Positions 52,126 to 60,378 of a DNA stretch of 64,000 nucleotides are shown piece by piece. The notes under the pieces were generated by a model, which saw only the letters and a list, made by a program, of their open reading frames with translations, searched no databases and was not told where the DNA came from. The position numbers and the translations under genes were made by a program. Source of the stretch: Amycolatopsis vancoresmycina (lineage in GTDB: Bacteria; Actinomycetota; Actinomycetes; Mycobacteriales; Pseudonocardiaceae); assembly GCF_000716785.1 (NCBI RefSeq), contig NZ_JNYY01000001.1, positions 62,001 to 126,000 of the forward strand, in the 5' to 3' direction. Positions within the stretch are counted from its first letter, which is position 1; every line of letters begins with the position of its first letter.

Positions 52126-53367
52126 GTGCGCAGGATCGCCCTTCTCGCCGCGGTTTTCGTGGCCGTCGTCGCCTCCGCGCCCGGCGCCGCCGGGGCCGGG
52201 CACGCCTGGTTCACGGCGTGGGCGCAGTCGCAGGACGGCCGGGCCGACACGCCCGTCACCGGCCAGTCGCTGCGGATGATCACCCACCTCAGCCAGGGCG
52301 GCGACGCCGTCCGCGTCCGGTTCCAGAACACCTTCGGCACCGGGCCGCTGACCGTCGGGCACGCCACCGCCGGGCCGGGCGCGGGCGGCGCCGCCGTCTC
52401 CTTCACGCGTGACCTGACCTTCGCGGGCCGTCCCGCGGTCACGATCCCCGCCGGCGGCGAGGTCTGGAGCGACGAGACCAGGCTCGCGACGCGGCCGGAT
52501 TCCGACCTCGCGGTGAGCCTGTCGGTCGAGGGTACGGCGGTACCCGGCCGCCACGGCGCGGCACTGCGGGACAACTACCTCACGCCGCCGGGCTCGGGCG
52601 ACCACACCGGCGAGGTCTCGGGGAGCGCCTTCACGTCGACGGTCGGCGCCACCTACGTCGTCAGCGCGGTCGACGTCCACAACAAGGCGTTGACCGGCGT
52701 CGTCGTCCCGTTCGGCAGCTCGGTCGTCGACGGCGTCGGCAGCACGAACTGCGGGCCCGGCTGCACCGAGCCGGCCCCGGACCGGCGCTGGACCGACGAC
52801 CTGGCGCGGCGGATGGTCGCCGCGGCCGTCCCGCTCGCGGTGGCCAACGCCGGCGTCTCGGGCACGACGAGCGCCCGGTCGTGCCCGGCGATGCCGCCGT
52901 CGGTCGCCGGCCTGGACGCGTCGAGCCGGCTGGACCGGGACGTCCTGGCGCTGCACGGCGTCACCGCGGTCATCTACTACTACGGCACGAACGACCTGGC
53001 GTACGGCTGCGACGCGGCGGCGATCCTCGACAGCTACCGGGCGGTGTTCGCCCGGCTGCGCGCGGCCGGGATCTCGGTGTACGTCACGCCGAGCACGCCT
53101 CGGCCCGGCTACTCCGATCAGGCCAACCTGGCCCGGCACGAGATCGCGTTGTTCGTCGGGCGCTGGAACACCTGCGGCGGCACGTGTTCCGGCGTGGTGG
53201 ACTTCGACACGGTGCTGGCGGACCCGCTGAAGCCGAACAGCATCCTCCCGGCGTACGACAACGGCGACGGCATCCACGCGAACGCCGCCGGCCAGCAGGC
53301 CCTGGCGGACTTCGTCTCGCTCCCGATGCTCGCCCGATCCGGGCCGGTTCTCCACACGATGGGGTGA
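52126..53367 (+). CDS. Secreted SGNH/GDSL hydrolase
   Basis: A 413-residue SGNH hydrolase. A signal peptide covers residues 1 to about 25 (AVFVAVVASAPGAAGA). The block I nucleophile lies in FGSSVVDGVG, block III in YYYGTNDLAYG and the block V acid/His pair in DGIHANAAGQQ. The first 180 residues form an N-terminal beta-sandwich. The enzymes cleave esters of sugars or lipids. GTG 52126 is preceded by GGGAGG. Its stop overlaps or nearly touches the next ORF. Confidence 0.85.
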   Translation: MRRIALLAAVFVAVVASAPGAAGAGHAWFTAWAQSQDGRADTPVTGQSLRMITHLSQGGDAVRVRFQNTFGTGPLTVGHATAGPGAGGAAVSFTRDLTFAGRPAVTIPAGGEVWSDETRLATRPDSDLAVSLSVEGTAVPGRHGAALRDNYLTPPGSGDHTGEVSGSAFTSTVGATYVVSAVDVHNKALTGVVVPFGSSVVDGVGSTNCGPGCTEPAPDRRWTDDLARRMVAAAVPLAVANAGVSGTTSARSCPAMPPSVAGLDASSRLDRDVLALHGVTAVIYYYGTNDLAYGCDAAAILDSYRAVFARLRAAGISVYVTPSTPRPGYSDQANLARHEIALFVGRWNTCGGTCSGVVDFDTVLADPLKPNSILPAYDNGDGIHANAAGQQALADFVSLPMLARSGPVLHTMG

Positions 53368-53423
53368 TGGGGCGAGTCGGAACGGCGGAACTGTGCCCGC
53401 GGGTCCGCAGAGTACGCCGGGTG

Positions 53424-53810
53424 ATGAACGAGTCGATGGACGACGCCGGGTGCTGCCTGCTGTCGGTGGCCTGGAACGTCGCCCCGCTGGCGGACGGCGA
53501 GCCGGCCTCCCGCCGCACCGACCTCCGCCGCACGGTGGTGACGGTCTGCCGCGCGGCCGGCCACGGCGCCCGCGACTGGGCCGCGCGGCACGGGACGGGC
53601 AGCGAGATCGAGTACCGCCCGTTCCTGCAGCTCGCCGACGTCGCTTACGAGATCGCGACGCTCCTGTTGCTGGTGGAGGACTTCCTGGTGCCGGACCTGG
53701 AACGCGAGCACCGCCGCTGGGCCGAGATCGAGGAGCTGACGACCCGCTTGACGGAGCTCGCGGACTGGACGGCGGCGTTCCTCTTGTCAGGCGCTCCCTT
53801 ACGGCTGTAA
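53424..53810 (+). CDS. Hypothetical helical protein, TTA codon near its end
   Basis: A 128-residue predicted helical protein (ATG 53424; ATG 53367 is an alternative that would overlap the SGNH stop). It has no recognised motif. A charged helix with EEHRRW-like composition and a hydrophobic YEIATLLLLVEDFL segment are visible. Its last codons are CCC-TTA-CGG-CTG-TAA, so one rare TTA leucine codon lies three codons before the stop and inside a hairpin with the next gene's leader. Confidence 0.55.
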   Translation: MNESMDDAGCCLLSVAWNVAPLADGEPASRRTDLRRTVVTVCRAAGHGARDWAARHGTGSEIEYRPFLQLADVAYEIATLLLLVEDFLVPDLEREHRRWAEIEELTTRLTELADWTAAFLLSGAPLRL

Positions 53811-53826
53811 GGTCTCGCCTGACAAG
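53783..53826 (+). promoter_or_regulatory. Nested palindrome over stop and ribosome site
   Basis: CTTGTCAGGCG (53783-53793) and CGCCTGACAAG (53816-53826) are perfect 11-bp inverted repeats. Inside, CCTTAC-GGCT-GTAAGG (53797-53812) forms a second stem. The outer arm ends three bases into the ribosome site AAGGAGG (53824-53830) of the zinc-ribbon gene, and the inner stem covers the stop of the upstream gene. It can act as an operator on DNA or as a switch on RNA. Confidence 0.55.
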
Positions 53827-53836
53827 GAGGTCAGGT

Positions 53837-54184
53837 ATGAGTACAGCGGTGATCGCCCGGTGTTCGTTCTGCGCCAAGCCGAACACGGAGGTGGAGACGC
53901 TGATCGGCGGCCCGGGCGTGTTCATCTGCGACGGCTGCGTCCAGCTGTGCGTGTCGGCGATCGAGGGGAAGCCCGCGGACGCGCCGATGATCGCGCCGTG
54001 GGAGCACGACCTGCCGCTCGAGCAGGTGCTGTCCAACCTGGGCCCGGTGTCGGCGGCGAGCACGCAGGTCCAGGAGAACCTGGCGGCCTGGGTGGGCAAG
54101 GCCCGTGCGCTGGGCGCAACGTGGACTCAGGTCGGCGAGGCCCTGGGCATGACCCGCCAGTCGGCGTGGGAGCGGTTCGCCTAG
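53837..54184 (+). CDS. ClpX-type zinc-ribbon HTH protein
   Basis: A 115-residue protein. An N-terminal C4 zinc ribbon (CSFC...CDGC, about residues 9-35) resembles that of ClpX. The C-terminus is a short HTH (TWTQVGEALGMTRQSAWERF). The AAGGAGG ribosome site is ideal. It may regulate itself through the adjacent nested palindrome. Its TAG stop shares CTAG with the convergent methyltransferase gene. Confidence 0.7.
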   Translation: MSTAVIARCSFCAKPNTEVETLIGGPGVFICDGCVQLCVSAIEGKPADAPMIAPWEHDLPLEQVLSNLGPVSAASTQVQENLAAWVGKARALGATWTQVGEALGMTRQSAWERFA

Positions 54185-54984
54185 ACCTTGACACCGATCC
54201 CGGCGTAGAGGCCGTCTTCCTCCGGGTCGACCACGGCGGCGAGCCGGTCGGGCCGCCAGTTCGCCGAGGTGGTCAGCCCCGGCTCGACGAGCTCGAAGCC
54301 GTCGAAGAGCGCGAGCACCTCGTCCCGGGAACGCGGGTAGATGTGGTCCTGGGTGCTGCGCATGGTCTCGGCCACCCGCGGGTCGTTCAGGACGGCGAAG
54401 TCGTTCGTGAGGTGGGTGAGCGCCAGGTAGCTCCCGGGCGCGAGCGCGTCCCGGTAGGCGGCGAACACGCCGCGGACCTCGGGCAGGTAGTGGCCCAGCG
54501 TGATGGCGAGCAGCCCGACCGGCCTGCCGAGATCGAGCAGCCGGTGCACCTGCTCGGACTTCAGCACGGCTTCGGTGTCGGTGGCATCGGCTTCGAGGGC
54601 CTCGGCGTGGGGGTTGTCCTTGAGCAGCGCCACACTGTGGGCGACGGCCACCGGCTCGTGGTCGACGTAGACGACCCTGGCCTCCGGGGCGGCCTCCTGG
54701 GCCACTTCGTGCACGTTGCCGACGGTCGGGATGCCGGAACCCAGGTCGAGGAACTGCCGGACGCCCTGGCCGAGCAGGTACCGCACGGCCCGCCGGAGGA
54801 AGGCCCGGTTCCGCCGGGCCACGCCGGCCACGCGCGGCTGGATGGCCTGGAGCCGCCGGGCGACCTCGCGATCGGGCTCGAGGTTGTGGGCTCCGCCCAG
54901 CAGGTAGTCGTAGATGCGCGCGGCGCTGGGCCGGGACAGATCGGCCCCGGCCGGGATCCAGTCGGCGTCTTCCTCGTCGGTCAC
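54181..54984 (-). CDS. SAM-dependent methyltransferase (Methyltransf_19/DUF574)
   Basis: A 267-residue protein of the actinomycete-specific Methyltransf_19 family, recognised by PSAARIYDYLLGGAHN and the RQFLDLGSGIPTVGN motif I. GTG 54984 is preceded by GAGGAGGG. No substrate is known for most of these proteins. Its stop overlaps the convergent gene. Confidence 0.82.
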   Translation of the reverse strand: MTDEEDADWIPAGADLSRPSAARIYDYLLGGAHNLEPDREVARRLQAIQPRVAGVARRNRAFLRRAVRYLLGQGVRQFLDLGSGIPTVGNVHEVAQEAAPEARVVYVDHEPVAVAHSVALLKDNPHAEALEADATDTEAVLKSEQVHRLLDLGRPVGLLAITLGHYLPEVRGVFAAYRDALAPGSYLALTHLTNDFAVLNDPRVAETMRSTQDHIYPRSRDEVLALFDGFELVEPGLTTSANWRPDRLAAVVDPEEDGLYAGIGVKV

Positions 54985-55284
54985 GCTCGCCCCCTCCTCG
55001 GTCGCCGGGCCGGAAACCACCTTAGCGGGGCGGGGATCCGCGGGGCCTTCCGGCCGAGACGGGTGCACCGGACGGCCCACGGGCGCTGCGGCGAACCGGT
55101 GATGTGCGCCAACGGGACGAAGATCCACGGTGCGTTGCTGGTGCGCTTCGTTGCGGCTGCGCTACTTTCCGCCGGGCATCGGCCGAACGACCCGGAGGTG
55201 AACGCGGTTGATCGGGACCACAGGTCCGAACCACTGCTCGAAGCGGTGCCGTCCCGGTGACGGCGGAAGCGGGTCGCCGCGACC
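54985..55284. other. 300-bp region without a clear gene
   Basis: This interval separates the divergent methyltransferase and LuxR genes and should hold both promoters. One open frame (55099-55260, ATG) would encode about 53 residues ending 24 nt before the LuxR start, but it has no recognisable motif or ribosome site, so I leave it unannotated. No repeat is evident. Confidence 0.4.
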
Positions 55285-55929
55285 GTGATCCGCGTGCTGC
55301 TGATCCTGACCTGCCCGGAACAGTCCCGCCGCATCGGGTGGCAGCTCGCCGGGGCGGCGGACGTCGAGGTGCGGCACCGGTCGCCGGCGACCTGGAGCGA
55401 CATCGTCACCGCACTCGAGGAATTCGCGCCGTCGGTGGTCGTGCTCGACCGGGCCGTGCTCGGCGCGGAGGGCGTCACCATCGCCGGCGACATCGCCCGC
55501 GGCGGCCGCCCGCCCGCCGTCGTCCTGCGGGCCGACGTGTACCACCCGGAGGACGTCGTGGCGGCCGCGAAAGCCGGCGTGCGCGGCTACGTCGTCGACG
55601 GCGGCGGCGGATACCCGTGGCCGGCCGTGGTGCGCGCGGTCGCCGCGGGCGGCGGCTGGCTGACTCCCGCCGCGGCCGGGGAACTGCTCGAGCAGTTCCG
55701 GGACCGGGCACCGCACCGGCCGCCGGACGCCCCGCGGATCCCGCTGACCGACCGGGAACTGAGCGTGCTCCGGCTCGTCGCGCAGGGCTGTTCGAACCGG
55801 GAGGTGGCGGCGGAGCTGGGGCTGAGCCAGTCGACCATCAAGACGCACGTCTCCCGGATGCTGGCCCGGCTGGACCTGCGCAGCCGCACCCAGCTGGCCG
55901 CCTTCGCCCGCGACCTCGGCGTCGTGTGA
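55285..55929 (+). CDS. LuxR/NarL-type response regulator, atypical receiver
   Basis: A 214-residue response regulator-like protein. The receiver-like domain has an Asp at residue 55 (VVVLDRAVLG) but lacks the usual acidic pair near the N-terminus (LLILTCPEQS). The C-terminal LuxR HTH (PLTDRELSVLRLVAQGCSNREVAAELGLS, about residues 145-175) is complete. It may be phosphorylation-independent. GTG 55285. It precedes the AraC regulator and the KAS III-containing operon, so it may control that cluster. Confidence 0.8.
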   Translation: MIRVLLILTCPEQSRRIGWQLAGAADVEVRHRSPATWSDIVTALEEFAPSVVVLDRAVLGAEGVTIAGDIARGGRPPAVVLRADVYHPEDVVAAAKAGVRGYVVDGGGGYPWPAVVRAVAAGGGWLTPAAAGELLEQFRDRAPHRPPDAPRIPLTDRELSVLRLVAQGCSNREVAAELGLSQSTIKTHVSRMLARLDLRSRTQLAAFARDLGVV

Positions 55930-56106
55930 AATCGTCGAATTCGTTCTTTCGACCGATGCGGCCGCCGCGGCGGCGCCCATACGATGACAGCCGGCCGGCG
56001 CGGTCCCGCATTCGCGGCCCCGGCCGCTGGTGCCCGGATGCCCGGGGAAGGCGCGACGGCGCGGCCACCGGTCCGGACGAATTCGCCGAATAGTGGACGG
56101 AGGTCG

Positions 56107-57105
56107 GTGTTGTCCAGGGAAGACGGCTCCGCGTGGGAATTGCCGCTTGCGCGTTACGAGCTCTTCCGTTCTCGTGACCCGAATCGCGTGCGCGACGAAG
56201 TGAGCCGCGTCTGGACACCGCACACCCTGCGGGTGCTCGGTGCCGATCCGCGGCTCGACGCGCGAATGCACTACGCGCGATTAGGGGATTTGTCGGTCAG
56301 CGCGCTGCGCTACGGCGGAACCGTGTCGCTCGGGTCCCGGCCCGCGGAATCGTTCTTCACCGTGCTGATCCCGCTGGCCGGCGAAGCCGAGGCGCGCTGC
56401 GGGAGCGAGCGGGTGCGGCTGTCCGCCGCGACCGCCGCGGTGCTTTCCCCGGCGGACCCGGTGGCCCTGCAGTGGCCGGGCGACTGCGCGCAGCTGGTCG
56501 TCCGGCTGGAGCGGACCGCGCTGGAGGCGCGGCTGTCCGACCTGCTCGGCGCACCGCTGCGCAAGCCGCTGCGGTTCGCCTCCGCGATGCCCGTCGCCGC
56601 GGGCAACGGCCGGAGCTGGCTGCGCGGCCTGCGGATGCTGGTGACCGAGCTCGAGCGGCCGGGGTCGCTGATCGAGCGGCGGGCGGTCGCGGAGATGTTC
56701 GAGCGCACGCTGGCCACCGCGCTGCTATTGGGCCAGCCCGGCAACTACACGAGGATGCTCGACGGCGAGGTCCCGGCCGCGCCGACCCGCGCGGTCAGCA
56801 TCGCGCTGGAGTGGATCGACAACCACCCGAAGTGGCAGCACACGACGGCGAGCCTGGCGCGCGAGGCCGACGTCACCGAGCGGTCGCTGCAGCTGGGGTT
56901 CCGCAAGCACCTCAAGATGGGGCCGATGGAGTACCTGCGCGAAATCCGCCTCCGCGGCGTGCGTGACCAGCTGCGGGCCGCGCAGTCCGACGCCGTCACG
57001 GTGACCGCGGTGGCCGCGGAATGGGGTTTCCTGCACGCCGGCCACTTCGCCGCCCGGTACCGGCAGCGATTCGGGGAACCCCCGTCGCAGACGCTCCGGC
57101 GGTGA
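56107..57105 (+). CDS. AraC-family regulator with a TTA codon
   Basis: A 332-residue AraC regulator. An N-terminal AraC-binding-like domain covers about residues 1-200. The C-terminal double HTH has ASLAREADVTERSLQLGFRKHLKM and VTAVAAEWGFLHAGHFAARYRQRFGEPP. A TTA leucine codon is at 56281-56283 (residue 59); in streptomycetes and relatives such codons depend on bldA tRNA and limit expression to late growth. GTG 56107 (TTG 56110 possible) follows GGAGG. It lies just upstream of the DrrAB-KAS III gene set and is a likely pathway activator. Confidence 0.85.
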   Translation: MLSREDGSAWELPLARYELFRSRDPNRVRDEVSRVWTPHTLRVLGADPRLDARMHYARLGDLSVSALRYGGTVSLGSRPAESFFTVLIPLAGEAEARCGSERVRLSAATAAVLSPADPVALQWPGDCAQLVVRLERTALEARLSDLLGAPLRKPLRFASAMPVAAGNGRSWLRGLRMLVTELERPGSLIERRAVAEMFERTLATALLLGQPGNYTRMLDGEVPAAPTRAVSIALEWIDNHPKWQHTTASLAREADVTERSLQLGFRKHLKMGPMEYLREIRLRGVRDQLRAAQSDAVTVTAVAAEWGFLHAGHFAARYRQRFGEPPSQTLRR

Positions 57106-57131
57106 ATTCGCCGCGGTAGCCGCGTCGGAAC

Positions 57132-57184
57132 GTCGCGAATGACTCATTCGAGACCTCCGAGGTCCCGAATGAGTCATTCGCGAC
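57132..57184. repeat. 53-bp nested palindrome
   Basis: Arms GTCGCGAATGACTCATTCG (57132-57150) and CGAATGAGTCATTCGCGAC (57166-57184) are perfect complements. Inside, GACCTC-C-GAGGTC is a second perfect palindrome. Only one pair is mismatched. It lies in the gap after the AraC gene and before the ABC operon and may act as a terminator. The same motif class is common between Amycolatopsis genes, by recollection. Confidence 0.8.
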
Positions 57185-57369
57185 ACCAGCCGGGCCAGGT
57201 CGGCTCGCCTCGGGAGAAGTGACTCTGCCGGATCCCTGCGGTATTCCGGGAAGAATCGTTCGCTTTTCGGATTTCGCCGCTGGGCCGCCCCGGCGGATCA
57301 TGGACATCGGGCGGGAAATGCAGGGATTCCTTACCCAGCCGGAAAAAGAGTACGCGTGAAGGAGGGAAT

Positions 57370-58344
57370 GTGCCGCCGATGATCCGGGTGGAGAACCTGG
57401 TCAAACGGTTCGGGCGGACCACGGCGCTCGACGGGGCCGGGTTCGCCGCCGAAGCCGGCACGGTGGTCGGCGTGCTCGGGCCGAACGGCGCCGGGAAGAC
57501 GACCGTGGTGCGGATCCTGGCCACGCTCCTGCGGCCGGACCGCGGCCTGGTCCGGGTCGGGGGCCTCGACGTGACGCGCGAACCGGCGCGGGTTCGCGCG
57601 CTGCTGGGGCTCACCGGCCAGTACGCCGCCGTCGACGGGGACCTGACGGGCGCGGAAAACCTGGTGCTGTTCGGCCGCCTGCTGGGCCTGCCCCGCCCCG
57701 CGGCGCGGGACCGGGCGGCGGAGCTGCTCGAGCGCTTCGAGCTCGGTGCGGTGGCCGCCCGGCCCGCGTCGGCCTACTCCGGCGGCCTGTGCCGCCGGCT
57801 CGACCTCGCGGCCAGCCTGATCGGCCGGCCGCGGGTGCTCTGCCTCGACGAGCCGACCACCGGGCTCGACCCGCACGTCCGGCGGGAGCTGTGGCAGGTG
57901 GTGCGGGAGCTGGTGGCCGACGGGGTCACCGTGCTGCTCACCACGCAGTACCTGGAGGAGGCCGACCGGCTCGCCGACCGCGTCACGGTGTTCGACGCCG
58001 GCCGCGTGGTCGCCGACGGCACCCCCGAGGAGCTCAAGCGCCGGGTCGGCGGCTGCACCGTGCAGGTGCGGCCGGCACTGGCCCGTGACGTGGACGCCAC
58101 CGCCCGCGTGCTCGGCGGGCTGACCGGCACCACGCCCGCCCGGGACGCCGGCACCGGCCTGCTCACCGCACCGGCGGCCGACCCGATGGTGCTGTCCACC
58201 CTGGTCCGCGAGCTCGACCGGGCCGGGCTGGCGGTGACGGAGCTGGGCCTGCGGCGGCCGAGCCTCGACGAGGTCTTCCTGGCCCTGACCGGGAAACCCG
58301 CGGGTGCCGCAGTGCCCGCGGCCCGCGAGGGGAGCGCCGGGTGA
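57370..58344 (+). CDS. ABC transporter ATPase (DrrA-like)
   Basis: A 324-residue ABC ATPase. Walker A is GPNGAGKTT, the signature is YSGGLCRRLDLA, and Walker B is LCLDEPTTGLDPH, followed by the H-loop region. The C-terminal DrrA-type extension (RPSLDEVFLALTG) is present. It powers the export of drugs or lipids with the next gene. The GTG start has GAAGGAGGG upstream. Confidence 0.9.
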   Translation: MPPMIRVENLVKRFGRTTALDGAGFAAEAGTVVGVLGPNGAGKTTVVRILATLLRPDRGLVRVGGLDVTREPARVRALLGLTGQYAAVDGDLTGAENLVLFGRLLGLPRPAARDRAAELLERFELGAVAARPASAYSGGLCRRLDLAASLIGRPRVLCLDEPTTGLDPHVRRELWQVVRELVADGVTVLLTTQYLEEADRLADRVTVFDAGRVVADGTPEELKRRVGGCTVQVRPALARDVDATARVLGGLTGTTPARDAGTGLLTAPAADPMVLSTLVRELDRAGLAVTELGLRRPSLDEVFLALTGKPAGAAVPAAREGSAG

Positions 58345-59120
58345 GCGGCCGGGTGACACCCGCGGAAGCCGTGCGGCACGGGCTGATCCTGGCCGGGCGC
58401 GGGGTGCGCCGGATCCGCCGCAACCCGGAGCACCTGGTCGACGTGACCGTGCAGCCGCTGCTGTTCCTGGTCATGTTCGGGTTCCTGTTCGGCGGCGCCA
58501 TCGCCGGCAGCGCCGGCGCGTACCTCCGCGACTTCGTCCCCGGGCTGATGGTGCCGACCGTGCTGATGGCCACCATGTCGGCCGGGGTGGGGCTGAACGC
58601 CGACGCCGGCAGCGGCGTGTTCGACCGCTTCCGGAGCATGCCGATCGCCCGGTCGGCCCCGCTGACCGGGGCGGTGCTGGCCGGCGCGGTCCGGTACCCG
58701 GTCGCCGTCGCGGTGCTGCTGGCGGCGGGGACCGCCCTCGGCTACCGGATCCGGACCGGGGTACCGGAGGTGCTGGCCGCGACGGCGCTGCTGGTCACCG
58801 CCGGCCTGTGCTTCTGCTGGATCACCGTGTTCCTCGGCATGGTGCTGCGCGACCGCGACGCGGTGCAGGGCACCGCCGTCGCGCTGTTCCTGCCGATGGT
58901 GTTCGCGAGCAGCGTCTTCGTCCCGGCCGCGACCATGCCCGGCTGGCTGCGCGCCTGGTCGGGCGTCAACCCGGTCAGCCTGCTCGCCGACGCCGTGCGC
59001 GGCCTGCTGGGCGGCGGGCCGGTCGCCGGGCCGCTCGGCGGGGCGCTGGCCTGGTCGGCGGGTGTGCTGCTCGTGTTCTTCCCCTTGGCGATCCGCGCCT
59101 ACCACCGGCGCGTCGGATGA
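58341..59120 (+). CDS. ABC-2 permease (DrrB-like)
   Basis: A 259-residue integral membrane protein with about six hydrophobic segments, including LLFLVMFGFLFGGAIAG and VLLVFFPLAIRAY. The DrrB/ABC-2 motif FLPMVFASSVFVP is present. The GTG overlaps the ATPase stop. Together they form an exporter for the product of the adjoining cluster or for self-resistance. Confidence 0.88.
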   Translation: MSGRVTPAEAVRHGLILAGRGVRRIRRNPEHLVDVTVQPLLFLVMFGFLFGGAIAGSAGAYLRDFVPGLMVPTVLMATMSAGVGLNADAGSGVFDRFRSMPIARSAPLTGAVLAGAVRYPVAVAVLLAAGTALGYRIRTGVPEVLAATALLVTAGLCFCWITVFLGMVLRDRDAVQGTAVALFLPMVFASSVFVPAATMPGWLRAWSGVNPVSLLADAVRGLLGGGPVAGPLGGALAWSAGVLLVFFPLAIRAYHRRVG

Positions 59121-59138
59121 CGGAGAGGTGAAACGGCC

Positions 59139-59357
59139 ATGGGCTCTGCCGAGCCGACCGTGGAAGTGACCTTGGAAGGAGCACCCGACGGAATGCCCGT
59201 GACCGTGCTGGTCCGCCGCGGCGATCTCCGCGGAGAGCGGCTGAAGATCCCGTTCCGGACCGGTTACGAGCACTTCGTCCCCCAGGAAAACCCCCGCGGA
59301 GTACCGGAAGACGGCGCCGTCTTCGTCTGGTGCGACCGGACGAAATTCGCGGAATAG
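59139..59357 (+). CDS. DUF5988 protein
   Basis: A 72-residue protein. The pattern TVEVTLEGAPDG, then LKIPFRTGYEHF and a C-terminal VFVWCDRTKFAE matches DUF5988, a small actinomycete family often found in biosynthetic clusters. No function is established. It sits between the exporter and the KAS III gene. Confidence 0.7.
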   Translation: MGSAEPTVEVTLEGAPDGMPVTVLVRRGDLRGERLKIPFRTGYEHFVPQENPRGVPEDGAVFVWCDRTKFAE

Positions 59358-59367
59358 GAAGGCGCCC

Positions 59368-60378
59368 ATGAACACCGCCATTCTCGGAACCGGCTCGTAC
59401 CTGCCGGAAACCGTGCTCACCAGTGCCGAGCTCGGCACCCGCCTCGGCCTCGGCGGCCAGTGGATCTTCGACAAGACCGGCATCACCGAGCGCCGGGTCG
59501 CGGCGCCGGAGGAGGCGACGTCCGACCTGGCCACCCGGGCCGCCGAGCACGCGTTGCGGGCTGCGGACCTCGCCGCCACCGACATCGACCTGCTGATCGT
59601 CGCCACGTCGACCCCCGACCAGCCGATCCCGGCCACCGCCTGCGCCGTCCAGGCCAACCTGGGGGCGATGCGCGCGGCGGCCTTCGACGTCGACTCCGTG
59701 TGCAGCGGGTTCGTCTACGCGCTGGTCACCGCGCACGCGCTGCTCGACGCGGATCCCCTGCCCCGCAACGCACTGGTCATCGGCGCGGACACCTACTCGC
59801 GCATCCTGAACTACGAAGACCGCCGGACGTGCGTGCTCTTCGGCGACGGAGCCGGCGCGGTCGTGCTCGGCAAGCGCGGCGGCGGCCGCGGGCTGCTGTC
59901 GAGCGCGCTGGGCTCCGACGGGCGGACGGCGGACTTCGTCACCGTGCCCGGCGGCGGGAGCAGGCGGCCGGCGAGCGCGGCGACCCTCGCCGCGGGCGAG
60001 CACTTCTTCGCCATGCGCGGGCGGCAGGTCCGGGAACTCGCCGCCCGGGTGCTGCCCGAGCTCGTCGTCGACGTCGCCAAATCGGCGGAGCTCGAGGTGG
60101 CCGAGGTCGACCTGATCGTGCCCCACCAGGCGAACGGCCGGATGCTGCAGGACCTGGCCAGAACCCTCGACCTGCGGCCGGACCAGATGCACCTGACCGT
60201 CGAGCGCTACGGCAACACCGGCGCCGCTTCGGTCCCCATCACCCTCGACGACGCCGCGCGCTCCGGGCGGCTGTTCGACGACGACGTGGTCCTGCTCGTC
60301 GCGTTCGGCGGCGGCATGAGCTGGGGCGGGGCCACGCTGCGCTGGAGCCGGCCGCGCAAGCCGGCGGAGCTCCGGTGA
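59368..60378 (+). CDS. 3-oxoacyl-ACP synthase III-like (KAS III) enzyme
   Basis: A 336-residue KAS III/FabH-like enzyme. The catalytic triad is C112 (DSVCSGF), H253 (VPHQANGRM) and N283 (YGNTGAAS). The family condenses an acyl-CoA with malonyl-ACP or acts as an acyltransferase in natural-product pathways. The ATG has GGAAGG upstream, and its stop overlaps the hydrolase start (GTGA). In this setting it is more likely a pathway enzyme than fatty-acid FabH. Confidence 0.9.
   Translation: MNTAILGTGSYLPETVLTSAELGTRLGLGGQWIFDKTGITERRVAAPEEATSDLATRAAEHALRAADLAATDIDLLIVATSTPDQPIPATACAVQANLGAMRAAAFDVDSVCSGFVYALVTAHALLDADPLPRNALVIGADTYSRILNYEDRRTCVLFGDGAGAVVLGKRGGGRGLLSSALGSDGRTADFVTVPGGGSRRPASAATLAAGEHFFAMRGRQVRELAARVLPELVVDVAKSAELEVAEVDLIVPHQANGRMLQDLARTLDLRPDQMHLTVERYGNTGAASVPITLDDAARSGRLFDDDVVLLVAFGGGMSWGGATLRWSRPRKPAELR

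Noticed and set aside
55099..55260. Small open frame of about 53 codons
   Set aside because: No motif, ribosome site or coding support was seen, and it lies in a divergent promoter region.
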